From an uncultured Chloroflexus sp. (GTDB taxonomy: Bacteria; Chloroflexota; Chloroflexia; Chloroflexales; Chloroflexaceae), in assembly GCF_937951745.1 (NCBI RefSeq), contig NZ_CALFBQ010000083.1, positions 1-53,647 of the forward strand: DNA of 53,647 nucleotides, written 5' to 3'. Positions 16,809-25,338 of the stretch are shown one piece after another (position 1 is the stretch's first letter; each line of letters begins with the position of its first letter). The notes beneath the pieces are model-generated. The model did no database searches and had not been told where the DNA came from. It saw only the letters and a list, made by a program, of their open reading frames with translations. The translations under genes were made by a program, and so were the position numbers.

Positions 16809-18029
16809 ATGCACAGGAGGAGATGGACGTTCGGGTGGTTGGTGACGCTAGTCCTTTTTGCCACGTTGCTGGCCGCTTGTGGTGGTGGCGGCGGTACGGG
16901 CGGCGGCACCGGCGGCGGTGGAACGACTACGGAACCGATCAGGGTGGGAGCGATCTTTGACTTGACCGGCGCGACGGCTGACGTAGGTACGCCTTATGCA
17001 CGAGGACAGATTGCCTTTATTGATTGGAAGAATGAGCAGGGCGGCATCAACGGGCGGCGGTTGCAGTTGTTCAGCGAAGACTATGCCTATCAGGTTCCGC
17101 GCGCGGAAGAGCTGTACACTAAGTTCGTAACCCAAGACAAGGTGCTGGTCTTCTCGGGCTGGGGCACCGGCGATACCGAGGCGTTGCGGCCCAAGATCAC
17201 CGAAGATAAGATTCCGTTCATCTCGGCCTCGTACTCGGCAGCGTTGGCCAATCCGGCCGAAACACCCTACAACTTCCTTGTCGCGCCGACCTACTCGGAT
17301 CAGTTGATCATCGCCATGAAGTGGGCGATCGAAGATTGGAAGGCCAAAGGCAATAGCGGGCTGCCGAAGTTTGGCTACTTGATCAACGATAGCCCCTTTG
17401 GCCGCTCTCCACTGGCCGACGGCACCGCCTTCGCCACCTCGCAAGGCATCGAGACACCGCTCGAAGTGCCCTCGCCACGCGGCGCAACTGATCTGACCCC
17501 GCAGTTGACCCAGCTCCGCGATTATGGCGCGAACTACATCTTCTTGCAGAACGTGTCGAGCCCGGCAGCGCTGGCGATCAAGAATGCAAAGAGCCTTGGC
17601 TACAACGTCCAGTTCGTCTGCTTGAACTGGTGCGCCAACGAGATCTTGATCAAGCTGGCCGGCACTGATGCCGAGGGTGTGGTCGGCGCCGTGCCGTTCA
17701 ACCACGAGTCGGAGGGCGGCAAGATCGCGCTTGAATTCGCGAAGGCGAAGAATATTGATTACGGCGGTGCTGATAGTACCTTCGTACAAGGCTGGACGGC
17801 GATGTCGATTTTGATTGCCGGGATCGAGAAGACATTGGCTGACGGCAAGGAGCTGACCGGCGAAAATATTAAGAACACGCTGGAAACGATGGGTGCAATC
17901 GATACCAAAGGTGTCACACTACCAGTGCAGTTCAGCTCTACCGATCATGCTGGCGCTAAGTCGCTGAAGATGTTCCGGGTCGAGAACGGCAAATGGGTGC
18001 CGATTACCGACTTCATTAGCGCGCGGTAG
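16809..18029 (+). CDS. livK: branched-chain-type ABC transporter substrate-binding lipoprotein LivK
   Basis: A 406-residue extracellular binding protein (Peripla_BP_6). The signal peptide ends at LAAC (Cys about residue 24), followed by a Gly/Thr-rich linker. The domain begins IRVGAIFDLTGATADVG and has QGGINGRRLQLFSED, KVLVFSGWGTGDTEAL, IPFISASYSA and the mid segment TDLTPQLTQLRDYGANYIFLQ. Similar proteins bind branched-chain amino acids, amides or aromatic and short acids. With an acyl-CoA synthetase in the operon, an organic acid is the better guess. AAGGAGG lies just upstream. A perfect hairpin follows the gene. Confidence 0.93.
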   Translation: MHRRRWTFGWLVTLVLFATLLAACGGGGGTGGGTGGGGTTTEPIRVGAIFDLTGATADVGTPYARGQIAFIDWKNEQGGINGRRLQLFSEDYAYQVPRAEELYTKFVTQDKVLVFSGWGTGDTEALRPKITEDKIPFISASYSAALANPAETPYNFLVAPTYSDQLIIAMKWAIEDWKAKGNSGLPKFGYLINDSPFGRSPLADGTAFATSQGIETPLEVPSPRGATDLTPQLTQLRDYGANYIFLQNVSSPAALAIKNAKSLGYNVQFVCLNWCANEILIKLAGTDAEGVVGAVPFNHESEGGKIALEFAKAKNIDYGGADSTFVQGWTAMSILIAGIEKTLADGKELTGENIKNTLETMGAIDTKGVTLPVQFSSTDHAGAKSLKMFRVENGKWVPITDFISAR

Positions 18030-18048
18030 TAAATCATACTGTGTTAGA

Positions 18049-18077
18049 GTAGGGTCAGGTCTTCAACCTGACCCTAC
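18049..18077 (+). promoter_or_regulatory. perfect hairpin between livK and livF
   Basis: GTAGGGTCAGGT (18049-18060) and its exact complement (18066-18077) form a 12-bp stem with loop CTTCA. No U-run follows. It begins 20 nt after the livK stop and ends 10 nt before the livF start. It also fits the GTAGGG palindrome family seen elsewhere here. Confidence 0.7.
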
Positions 18078-18087
18078 ACGATCGCCT

Positions 18088-18879
18088 ATGCTCTCACTCA
18101 ATAATATCGAAGTCATCTATAACGATGTCGTGCTGGTGCTTAAGGGCCTTTCGCTCGAAGTGCCGGAGGGCCGTATCGTCGCGTTGCTCGGTTCAAACGG
18201 CGCTGGTAAGAGCACGACCCTCAAAGCGATTTCGGGCTTGCTCAAGCCAGAAAACGGTGAAGTGACCGATGGCGAAATTCTGTTTCAAGGGCAGCCGATT
18301 CACAAGAAAGACGCCGCCGAGATTGTGCGTATGGGTATCTTTCAGGTGATGGAAGGGCGGCGCGTCTTCGAGCACCTCACCGTAGAAGAGAATTTGCGCG
18401 CTGGCGCGTACACTCAGCCAATACGCCGGTTTAGCGAGGATCTGGCGCTGGTCTATAACTATTTTCCCCGTCTCAAAGAGCGGCGCAATCAAGTAGCCGG
18501 CTTTCTCAGCGGCGGCGAACAGCAGATGCTGGCGATCGGGCGCGCCTTAATGGCCCATCCTAAATTAATTATGCTCGATGAACCATCGTTGGGGTTGGCC
18601 CCGCTGCTGGTGGCCGAGATTTTTGAGATTATCCGCCGGATTAATCGCGAACAGGGAACAACCATTTTGCTGGTTGAGCAAAATGCGCGCCTTGCGTTAG
18701 ATTCGGCGCACCACGCTTACATTATGGAAAATGGCCGGATTGTGCTCGATGGATCGCCAGCGGATTTGAAAGATAATGCTGACGTGCGCGAGTTTTATCT
18801 TGGCCTTAACGAGATTGGCAGCCGCAAGAGTTATCGCGACGTGAAGCATTACAAGCGCCGCAAACGCTGGCTGTCGTGA
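18088..18879 (+). CDS. livF: branched-chain-type ABC transporter ATPase LivF
   Basis: A 263-residue ATPase, second of the pair. Motifs: Walker A GSNGAGKST, Q-loop FQVMEGRRVF (the EGRR run is typical of LivF), signature LSGGEQQMLAIGRAL, Walker B LIMLDEPSLGL and H-loop ILLVEQNARLAL. The C-terminus has a basic extension (KSYRDVKHYKRRKRW) longer than in usual LivF. Start ATG at 18088 has no strong ribosome site and lies just past the hairpin. It closes the operon. Confidence 0.93.
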   Translation: MLSLNNIEVIYNDVVLVLKGLSLEVPEGRIVALLGSNGAGKSTTLKAISGLLKPENGEVTDGEILFQGQPIHKKDAAEIVRMGIFQVMEGRRVFEHLTVEENLRAGAYTQPIRRFSEDLALVYNYFPRLKERRNQVAGFLSGGEQQMLAIGRALMAHPKLIMLDEPSLGLAPLLVAEIFEIIRRINREQGTTILLVEQNARLALDSAHHAYIMENGRIVLDGSPADLKDNADVREFYLGLNEIGSRKSYRDVKHYKRRKRWLS

Positions 18880-18931
18880 CACGGTACGCAATACGCACTC
18901 GCTCCTCTCCCCGATGGGTCGTATCCCACTC

Positions 18932-19077
18932 CAACCCTCCCCCTCTGGGGGAGGGAGTTGTAGGTTGCTCACGCCGCAGACACCGAGAGCGCGGAGCTTG
19001 CTCCGATTCCAAGCCCCGTGGCATCTTCTGCGCCTTGGCGTTCACCCCCGTGGTGTCCTCTGCGCCTTGGCGTTGAC
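18932..19077. repeat. C-rich hairpin plus 32-bp tandem repeat
   Basis: In the gap after livF, CCCTCCCCC (18935-18943) and GGGGGAGGG (18947-18955) form a perfect 9-bp hairpin flanked by CAAC/GTTG. Then a 32-bp unit occurs twice head to tail (19014-19045 and 19046-19077) with four mismatches; its core is TCTGCGCCTTGGCGTT. Related words appear reversed near 33360. These look like dispersed intergenic repeats. The rest of 18880-19248 shows only the next promoter. Confidence 0.6.
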
Positions 19078-19081
19078 GAAG

Positions 19082-19110
19082 TTGGTTGTTGGGTGAGAAT
19101 GCGGTACAAT
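19082..19110 (+). promoter_or_regulatory. possible promoter of the PaaK-like gene
   Basis: A -35 TTGGTT (19082-19087) and -10 TACAAT (19105-19110) lie 17 bp apart. The fit is moderate. The leader to the ATG at 19249 would be about 130 nt. Confidence 0.4.
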
Positions 19111-19248
19111 GCTGACTACCAATCACCCTTACGAGCGGGCAAGGATAGCGCATATTGCGGTTCGCAGGCCAATGACGCCGCAACGCTGCGCGAGCGCCGG
19201 AAGACCGTTGCGCCCGCGCGTCGTTGTCTGAAGCACGAGGTGACGGAG

Positions 19249-20469
19249 ATGGACATGCAAGCCTTTTACGCCGGTTTTGATCAGCGCGTGCGCGAGATTG
19301 TTGCGTTTGGCTACGAGCATTCGCCAGCGTTTCGCCAACGGATGGAAGCTGCTGGACTGACGCCGGCTGATATTCAGACCACCGCTGACCTGAGCCGGTT
19401 GCCGATTTTGCGCAAAGAGCAGTTGGTTGAGCTGCAACGGCAAGGGCCGCAGTTGGGCGGGATGTTGACTGTGCCGCTCTCACGGCTGCGCCGTATCTTC
19501 CAATCACCCGGCCCAATTTACGATCCCGAATCCGATGAACCCGATCCATGGCGGTGGGGGCCAGCCTTCCGCGCCGCTGGCTTTGGCCCTGATGACGTGG
19601 TGATCAATTGCTTTGGCTACCACTTGACCCCCGCCGGGGTGATGTTTGAAGAGGGTGCACGCGCGGTTGGCTGCGCTGTCATCCCAGCCGGGATCGGCAA
19701 TCAAGCCCAACAGATCGAGGCCATGGCCCATCTCGGCGTCACCGCTTACGCCGGTTTGCCCAGCTATCTCAAGGCGCTGCTCGAAAAGGCAGCGGAATTG
19801 GGCCATGACCCGCGCTCGTGGCCGCTCAACAAAGCCTTTGTCGCCGCCGAGCCGCTGCCACCCTCGTTGCGTAAGCTGTTTGAAGAGCAGTACGGGATTC
19901 TGGTCTACGACGGCTATGGCACCGCCGAGACGGGCAACCTTGGTTACAACGGCCCTGAACGGCACGGCTGGCACCTGCCGGAAGATGCGCTGGTGCAGAT
20001 TTGCGATCTCAACACCGGCGAGCCAGTGCCTCCCGGCCAAACCGGAGAGGTAGTCGTGACCCTCTTCCGCCGCGACTACATCCTCATCCGCTTTGCTGTC
20101 GGCGATCTGTCGGCGCTGATGGTCTCCGATGAACCAACGGTCATTCAGACGCCGCGCTTGGTGGGTTGGCTGGGCCGCAGCGGCGAGAGTGTCAAAGTGC
20201 GCGGGTTGTTTGTCCATCCACGCCATATCGCTGAAGCGATCCGGCGGCTCGAGGGGGTGCAGGCGTATCAAGCGGTAGTGGTGCGCGAACATCACCGCGA
20301 TGAATTGATCTGCCGGCTTGTGCCCGCCAGCGATGCCGATCACGCTCGCTTGCGTGACGCCGTGGCGCAGGCCTTGCACGAGGCGATCAAGCTCCATTGT
20401 AAAGTTGAAGTGGTTGCCGAGTTGCCGCCTGACGCCAAGCCGTTCGTTGATCAACGCACGTGGACGTGA
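19249..20469 (+). CDS. phenylacetate-CoA ligase-like protein (PaaK family), divergent P-loop
   Basis: A 406-residue ANL-superfamily protein closest to PaaK. It starts QAFYAGFDQRVREIVAFGYEHSPAFRQRMEAAGLTPADI, as in PaaK, and keeps A5 (YDGYGTAETGNLGYN), the VTLFRRDYILIRFAVGDLSAL segment and the C-terminal VKVRGLFVHPRHIAEAI hinge. However, where PaaK has the Ser/Thr/Gly P-loop SSGTTGKP, it reads QSPGPIYDPE (85-94). Adenylation is therefore uncertain; it may be a variant enzyme or an acyl-adenylate/CoA handler. The frame is open to 19018, but the ATG at 19249 has GAGGTGA 5 nt upstream. It follows the transport operon and may use the same substrate class. Confidence 0.82.
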   Translation: MDMQAFYAGFDQRVREIVAFGYEHSPAFRQRMEAAGLTPADIQTTADLSRLPILRKEQLVELQRQGPQLGGMLTVPLSRLRRIFQSPGPIYDPESDEPDPWRWGPAFRAAGFGPDDVVINCFGYHLTPAGVMFEEGARAVGCAVIPAGIGNQAQQIEAMAHLGVTAYAGLPSYLKALLEKAAELGHDPRSWPLNKAFVAAEPLPPSLRKLFEEQYGILVYDGYGTAETGNLGYNGPERHGWHLPEDALVQICDLNTGEPVPPGQTGEVVVTLFRRDYILIRFAVGDLSALMVSDEPTVIQTPRLVGWLGRSGESVKVRGLFVHPRHIAEAIRRLEGVQAYQAVVVREHHRDELICRLVPASDADHARLRDAVAQALHEAIKLHCKVEVVAELPPDAKPFVDQRTWT

Positions 20470-20492
20470 TCGCATTGGCTGCCTAGTCCGTT

Positions 20493-20522
20493 TGTTCTAG
20501 CAAACCGTGGTATACTAGAACA
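20493..20522. promoter_or_regulatory. uvrA extended -10 promoter with inverted-repeat operator
   Basis: TGG precedes TATACT (20511-20516), an extended -10. TGTTCTAG (20493-20500) and CTAGAACA (20515-20522) are a perfect 8-bp inverted repeat, centre to centre 22 bp, overlapping the -10. The position suits a DNA-damage repressor such as LexA, but the half-site layout is not one I can match to a known LexA box. Confidence 0.6.
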
Positions 20523-20587
20523 CAGAATTGGTAGCGTCGCCAACGGGGCGGCGCTTTCTCTTCGTTCGTATCTCAGCGGAGACGGTT

Positions 20588-23512
20588 GTGGCCAAGACGA
20601 CCATCGTGATCAAAGGCGCGCGCGAGCATAACCTCAAAGGGATTGATGTCGAGATACCGCGCGACCGGCTGGTCGTGCTGACCGGCGTGAGCGGATCGGG
20701 CAAGAGTTCGTTAGCCTTCGATACGCTCTACGCCGAAGGGCAACGGCGCTATGTTGAAAGCCTCTCGGCGTATGCGCGCCAATTCCTCGGCCAGATGGAG
20801 AAGCCGCAGGTTGATCTGATCGAAGGACTATCACCGGCAATCGCCATCGAACAGAAGAGCGCGAGCAAAAACCCACGCTCGACCGTTGGCACCGTCACCG
20901 AGATTTACGATTATCTGCGCCTGCTGTTTGCCCGCGTCGGTCACCAACACTGCCACCGCTGCGGCCAGCCTGTCGCCGCCCAATCGGCCCAACAGATGGT
21001 TGATCGGGTGTTGGCCTTACCGGCGGGCGCCCGCTTTATGGTGCTAGCGCCGGTCGTTTCTCAACGCAAAGGCGAGTACAAAGATATTTTTGCCGAAGCC
21101 AAAGCCGAAGGCTTTGCGCGGGTGCGCGTTGACGGCGAGGTTCGTTCGCTCGACGAAGAGATTAAACTCAACAAGAAGGTCAAACACTCGATCGAGGTGG
21201 TGATTGACCGGCTGACAATGCCGCACACTACCGGCAATGGCGATCTCGATAGCTTTATCACCCGCTTGACCGATAGCATCGAGACGGCGTTGCGGGTGGG
21301 GGAAGGAAAGGTGATCATTAGTCTCGCCGACGAGCCGGCTGATCCTGCTCAACCCCGCGAGTGGCTCATGAGCGAGAGCAATACCTGCCCATCGTGCGGC
21401 ATCTCATTTCCCGAACTCACCCCGCAGATGTTCTCATTCAACTCGCCGCAAGGCGCCTGCCCAACCTGTACCGGCCTCGGCGCGCGGCTTGAGGTTGACC
21501 CGGCGCTGCTGGTGCCCAACGGCGCGCTCTCGATCCACGAGGGAGCAGTGACGTACTGGGGCGAGATGCGCAAGAAGCAGGATACGTGGGCCTATAAGGC
21601 GCTGCTTGCCATTGCTGCGCACTATCAGATTGACCTCGACAAGCCGTGGGATGAATTAACCGAACACCAGCGCAATGCGATTATCTACGGCAGCGGCAGC
21701 GAACGCATCCGGTTTGTGTGGGAAAACGAGAGCGGCTCACGCGGCGAGTATTCCCGCGCGTGGGAAGGGTTGGCCAGCGAGATCCGGCGACGCTATATGC
21801 AGAGTGGCTCAGACACGATGCGCGAGTACTATACTCAGTACATGAGCGAGCAACCCTGCCCTGATTGTGAAGGGGCACGCTTGCGGCCCGAAAGCTTGGC
21901 GGTACGTGTGGCCGGACGCTCAATCCGCGATGTCACCCGCATGAATGTGGCGCAGGCGCTCGATTGGGCGCGCGAGCTGCCCAACCACCTCACCGAGACC
22001 GAGCGGGCAATTGTAGGCGATGTGCTGAAAGAGATCCGCGAACGGCTCGGTTTCCTACACAACGTTGGCCTGCACTACCTCACCCTTGATCGCGCCGCGC
22101 CGACGCTGTCCGGCGGCGAAGCGCAGCGCATCCGCCTCGCTTCGCAGATCGGGTCGGGGTTAGTCGGCGTGATGTACATCCTCGACGAGCCAAGCATCGG
22201 CTTGCACCAGCGCGACAACCGCAAGCTGCTCGATTCACTGTTGCGGCTACGCGATCTCGGCAACACGCTGATCGTCGTCGAGCACGACCTCGAAACGATG
22301 CAGGCCGCCGACTGGATTATCGACTTCGGCCCCGGCGCCGGCGTCAAAGGCGGGCAGGTAGTGACCGCCGGTACACCGGAACAAGTGGCCCAACACCCGA
22401 CCTCGCTCACTGGCCAATATCTATCGGGTCGGCTGACGATTCAGACACCCGCCACGCGCCGTCAACCTAAACAAGGTTGGCTGACGCTGGAAGGGGCGAC
22501 GCTTAACAACTTACGCGATGTCACCATCAGCTTCCCGCTCGGCTGTTTCATCGCCGTCACCGGCGTGTCTGGGTCGGGCAAATCCTCGCTGATCACCGAA
22601 ACGCTCTACCCAGCGCTAGCCAACCGGCTCAACCGTGCTCAACTCAAGCCCGGCCCCTTTCGATCGCTGCACGGTCTCGACCGGCTCGATAAGGTGATCA
22701 ACATTGACCAACAACCGATCGGGCGCACGCCACGCTCAAATCCAGCAACTTACGTCAAGCTTTTCGATCTGCTGCGCGAGCTATTCGCCGAGACGCCGGA
22801 AGCCAAATTGCGCGGCTACGGCCCCGGACGGTTTAGCTTTAACATTCGCGGCGGGCGTTGTGAAGCCTGCGAGGGCAACGGCGAAATCAAGATCGATATG
22901 CAATTCCTCGCCGATGTCTGGGTGCGCTGCGCCGAATGCAAAGGCAAACGCTACAACCGTGAGACGTTGCAGGTCAAGTATAAGGGTAAGACAATTGCCG
23001 ACGTGTTAGACATGGACGTGCAGACGGCGTTGGAGTTTTTCGCCAATGTGCCGCGGGTGCGGCGCATCTTGCAGACCCTGCACGATGTCGGTCTCGATTA
23101 CATCAAACTGGGCCAACCGGCCACCACCCTCTCTGGTGGCGAAGCGCAGCGGGTGAAACTGGCTAAGGAATTAGCCCGCGTTGCTACCGGGCGCACGATC
23201 TACATCCTCGATGAGCCAACCACTGGCCTGCATTTCGCCGACATTCAGCATCTGTTACAGGTCTTGCACCGGTTGGTTGATGCCGGCAACACCGTGGTGG
23301 TGATCGAGCACAACCTCGACGTGATCAAGACGGCTGATTACGTGATCGATATGGGGCCGGAAGGCGGCGACGGTGGCGGCGAGGTGGTTGCGCTAGGTAC
23401 GCCGGAAGAGGTTGCCCGCCATCCTACGTCGCATACCGGCAGGTTTTTGCGCGAAATCCTCGCACCGGTGGCGGCAACCGGCGGGACAGAAACGCAGGTA
23501 TACGTCGATTAG
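20588..23512 (+). CDS. uvrA: excinuclease ABC subunit A
   Basis: A 974-residue UvrA, the damage-recognition ATPase of nucleotide excision repair. It has two ABC modules: Walker [10 protein letters not shown] with Lys39 and again in the second half, signature [16 protein letters not shown] and [16 protein letters not shown], and Walker [12 protein letters not shown] and [11 protein letters not shown]. Zinc-binding Cys pairs appear as CPSCGISF...CPTC in the first half and CEACEGNG...CAECKG in the second. The frame is open to 20528, but GTG at 20588 with GGAGA 5 nt upstream gives the family start [17 protein letters not shown]. It is transcribed alone from a promoter with a palindromic operator. 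Confidence 0.97.
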   Translation: MAKTTIVIKGAREHNLKGIDVEIPRDRLVVLTGVSGSGKSSLAFDTLYAEGQRRYVESLSAYARQFLGQMEKPQVDLIEGLSPAIAIEQKSASKNPRSTVGTVTEIYDYLRLLFARVGHQHCHRCGQPVAAQSAQQMVDRVLALPAGARFMVLAPVVSQRKGEYKDIFAEAKAEGFARVRVDGEVRSLDEEIKLNKKVKHSIEVVIDRLTMPHTTGNGDLDSFITRLTDSIETALRVGEGKVIISLADEPADPAQPREWLMSESNTCPSCGISFPELTPQMFSFNSPQGACPTCTGLGARLEVDPALLVPNGALSIHEGAVTYWGEMRKKQDTWAYKALLAIAAHYQIDLDKPWDELTEHQRNAIIYGSGSERIRFVWENESGSRGEYSRAWEGLASEIRRRYMQSGSDTMREYYTQYMSEQPCPDCEGARLRPESLAVRVAGRSIRDVTRMNVAQALDWARELPNHLTETERAIVGDVLKEIRERLGFLHNVGLHYLTLDRAAPTLSGGEAQRIRLASQIGSGLVGVMYILDEPSIGLHQRDNRKLLDSLLRLRDLGNTLIVVEHDLETMQAADWIIDFGPGAGVKGGQVVTAGTPEQVAQHPTSLTGQYLSGRLTIQTPATRRQPKQGWLTLEGATLNNLRDVTISFPLGCFIAVTGVSGSGKSSLITETLYPALANRLNRAQLKPGPFRSLHGLDRLDKVINIDQQPIGRTPRSNPATYVKLFDLLRELFAETPEAKLRGYGPGRFSFNIRGGRCEACEGNGEIKIDMQFLADVWVRCAECKGKRYNRETLQVKYKGKTIADVLDMDVQTALEFFANVPRVRRILQTLHDVGLDYIKLGQPATTLSGGEAQRVKLAKELARVATGRTIYILDEPTTGLHFADIQHLLQVLHRLVDAGNTVVVIEHNLDVIKTADYVIDMGPEGGDGGGEVVALGTPEEVARHPTSHTGRFLREILAPVAATGGTETQVYVD

Positions 23513-23520
23513 GCAGTAAT

Positions 23521-23545
23521 GAAGACGGCCCAATGGGCCGTCTTC
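23521..23545. terminator. hairpin between convergent uvrA and pentapeptide genes
   Basis: GAAGACGGCCC (23521-23531) and GGGCCGTCTTC (23535-23545) form a perfect 11-bp stem with loop AAT, 8 nt after the uvrA stop and 7 nt from the opposing gene's stop. It likely serves both strands. U-runs are poor. Confidence 0.65.
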
Positions 23546-23552
23546 GCCACAT

Positions 23553-24491
23553 CTACATCGCTAACCCCCTCACGCCGGTCACATCGCAATCGCGCAGATC
23601 AGCCTCCGACAAATCGGCATCGGTCAGGTCGGCGTCGGCCAAGCTTGCCTCGCGCAGATTAGCGCCGCGCAGGTTAGCACCACGCAGATTGGCCCCGCTC
23701 AGATTGGCGCGCGACAGGTTAGCGCGGGTCAAGATAGCATTGCGCAGATTAGCCCCACTGAGGTAAATACCGCTCAGATTAGCCTCGCTAAAATCGGCGT
23801 TGCACAGACTCGCCTCACCCAAATTCGCTTCACTCAGATTAGCACCGATGAAGTTCGCTTCGTCAAGCGTGACTTCACGCAAGTTTGCATGCATCAGATT
23901 AGCACCCGCGAGATTGGCACCATTGAGGTTGGCGCCATTCAGGCTCACCCGAAGCAATATCGCTCCACTCAGATTTGCCCCGCTTAGATTGACCAATTGC
24001 GCCTCACGCAGTTGGGCTTCGCTGAGGTTAGCGCCAATCATGATTGTATCGCGGAGATCGGCCCCACTCAGGTTGCAAAGGCTAAGGTTAGCGCCATAGA
24101 GGTTGGCACCGCTAAAATCAGCAGCACTGAGGTTAGCCCCACGGAGATTCGCCCCAACCAGCGTGGCAAATTCAAGATTGGCCCAACTCAGATCCGCTTT
24201 GCGCAAATCGGCATCGCTGAGGTCAGCCCGCACTAGTTGCGCCCAATTCAGCTTTGCTTCACGCAGGTTGGCCCAGCTCAGATTCGCACTGCCCAACTCA
24301 CAAACGCTTAGATCGGCCCGAAACAGATTAGCGTCGGTGAGCCGGGCCCGGCTCAGTTGGGCCTCGCTCAAATTGGCGTGGCTGAGATTCGCCGCACTCA
24401 GGTTAGCGCCATTCAGATTCGCACCGACTAACCAGAGCGGGCCGGGCCGGTTGAGCAAATCGTAGATCTGATCGGGAGTCAGGTCGGCCAT
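23553..24491 (-). CDS. pentapeptide-repeat protein
   Basis: A 312-residue protein made almost wholly of pentapeptide repeats, A(N/D)LXX, from about residue 20 to the end; units such as ANLSG, ANLRE and ADLSD recur more than 50 times. Such chains fold into a right-handed quadrilateral beta helix. Residues 1-20 (ADLTPDQIYDLLNRPGPLW) form a short cap. Some relatives mimic DNA and bind gyrase, but most have no known role. At one point the register slips (REAQLVNLSGANL). The ATG at 24491 has AAGGAGG close upstream; the frame stays open to 24737 but runs into the V4R gene. It lies 19 nt after the V4R gene, so they are cotranscribed. The repeated codons also make an internally repetitive DNA stretch. 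Confidence 0.93.
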   Translation of the reverse strand: MADLTPDQIYDLLNRPGPLWLVGANLNGANLSAANLSHANLSEAQLSRARLTDANLFRADLSVCELGSANLSWANLREAKLNWAQLVRADLSDADLRKADLSWANLEFATLVGANLRGANLSAADFSGANLYGANLSLCNLSGADLRDTIMIGANLSEAQLREAQLVNLSGANLSGAILLRVSLNGANLNGANLAGANLMHANLREVTLDEANFIGANLSEANLGEASLCNADFSEANLSGIYLSGANLRNAILTRANLSRANLSGANLRGANLRGANLREASLADADLTDADLSEADLRDCDVTGVRGLAM

Positions 24492-24510
24492 ACGGCCCTC
24501 CTTATATACA

Positions 24511-25188
24511 TCAACTGACAGGCAATGATGGTACCTTAGACACGAGCCAAATTGACGCCGGCGCACCCATTGAACGACAAGCAATCTGTTCGACCGTAAA
24601 CTCACGGCCGGTCTGCCAATGTAACGCCTCTTGCAGCACACCACACTGAATGTAGCCAATCGGTTCATCGGCTTGCTTGCCGGCGGACATCGAGCAGGTA
24701 TAGTCGATATACGCCCATGCCTCGCCGCGATCCTCAATCGCCAAGCGGCGATCTTGGTTAACCGCTTGGCTCAGCCGGCGCAGACCAGCTTGCATCGCCG
24801 ACAAACCAAGCTTCACTTGGGTCGCAAACGGCAACACCTTTGAGGCGATCAAAGCTGCGGTACCGAACAACGCACTCTGGTGCTCAATCGCCAACCGCGC
24901 CGTCTGGCGGCCAATCCGCAGCACCATGCTTCGTGCCGAGCGGCCAAAGAAGTTAAGTAGTCCAGCGTTGAGTGAAGCGTAATGGTAAAAGGTCAAACCG
25001 CTGGTCGCCTTCAGTTGTTCAGGCGGATAGTTGCCGATCAATTGGCTCAACCCAGCCTGCCGCAACACAACCGCCAACCCGTTCCGCCCGATGACCTCCT
25101 CTGCCGCTAACAACGCCCACCGCATATACGCATCAACTAACAACATATCGGCGACCGGGTCATGGTCGGGGCGATCGCGGATCTCCAT
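24511..25188 (-). CDS. V4R-domain (4-vinyl reductase-like) protein
   Basis: A 225-residue soluble protein whose C-terminal part resembles the V4R domain, a small-molecule-binding fold found in BchJ-type and XylR-type proteins. The visible pattern is GYIQCGVLQEALHWQTGREFTVEQIACRSMGAPASIWLVSK, with the Cys and Gly placed as in the family; the usual second Cys near the end is replaced by Ser. The N-terminal helical half (about 20-110) resembles the non-repeat part of other V4R proteins. In phototrophs V4R proteins have been linked to bacteriochlorophyll, but binding of another hydrophobic ligand is equally possible. The ATG at 25188 has GGAGGGTG upstream. A weak extended -10 (TGG TATCCT) lies at 25229-25237. 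Confidence 0.75.
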   Translation of the reverse strand: MEIRDRPDHDPVADMLLVDAYMRWALLAAEEVIGRNGLAVVLRQAGLSQLIGNYPPEQLKATSGLTFYHYASLNAGLLNFFGRSARSMVLRIGRQTARLAIEHQSALFGTAALIASKVLPFATQVKLGLSAMQAGLRRLSQAVNQDRRLAIEDRGEAWAYIDYTCSMSAGKQADEPIGYIQCGVLQEALHWQTGREFTVEQIACRSMGAPASIWLVSKVPSLPVS

Positions 25189-25267
25189 GCCACCCTCCTC
25201 TGCGCATCCATAACCAGCGGATGAGCGCAGGATACCATAATAAACGCAAAGCGGAGACAAATTGTAA

Positions 25268-25289
25268 GGGCAACGCCAATGCGTCGCCC
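25268..25289. repeat. REP-like palindrome downstream of potD
   Basis: GGGCAACGC (25268-25276) and GCGTCGCCC (25281-25289) pair over 9 bp with one A-C mismatch and loop CAAT. It lies between the potD stop and the V4R gene start and may also end the pot transcript. It belongs to the GTAGGGGC-like set. Confidence 0.5.
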
Positions 25290-25338
25290 CAATCATTGCT
25301 CCCATATCGTAACGCGCGGCGTCGCCCAACGGCCTCCG

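Noticed and set aside
23553-24491. Regular spacing in the pentapeptide gene as a possible CRISPR or tandem-repeat array
   Set aside because: The 15-bp period is explained by the A(N/D)LXX codon repeat; there are no constant repeats with unique spacers.
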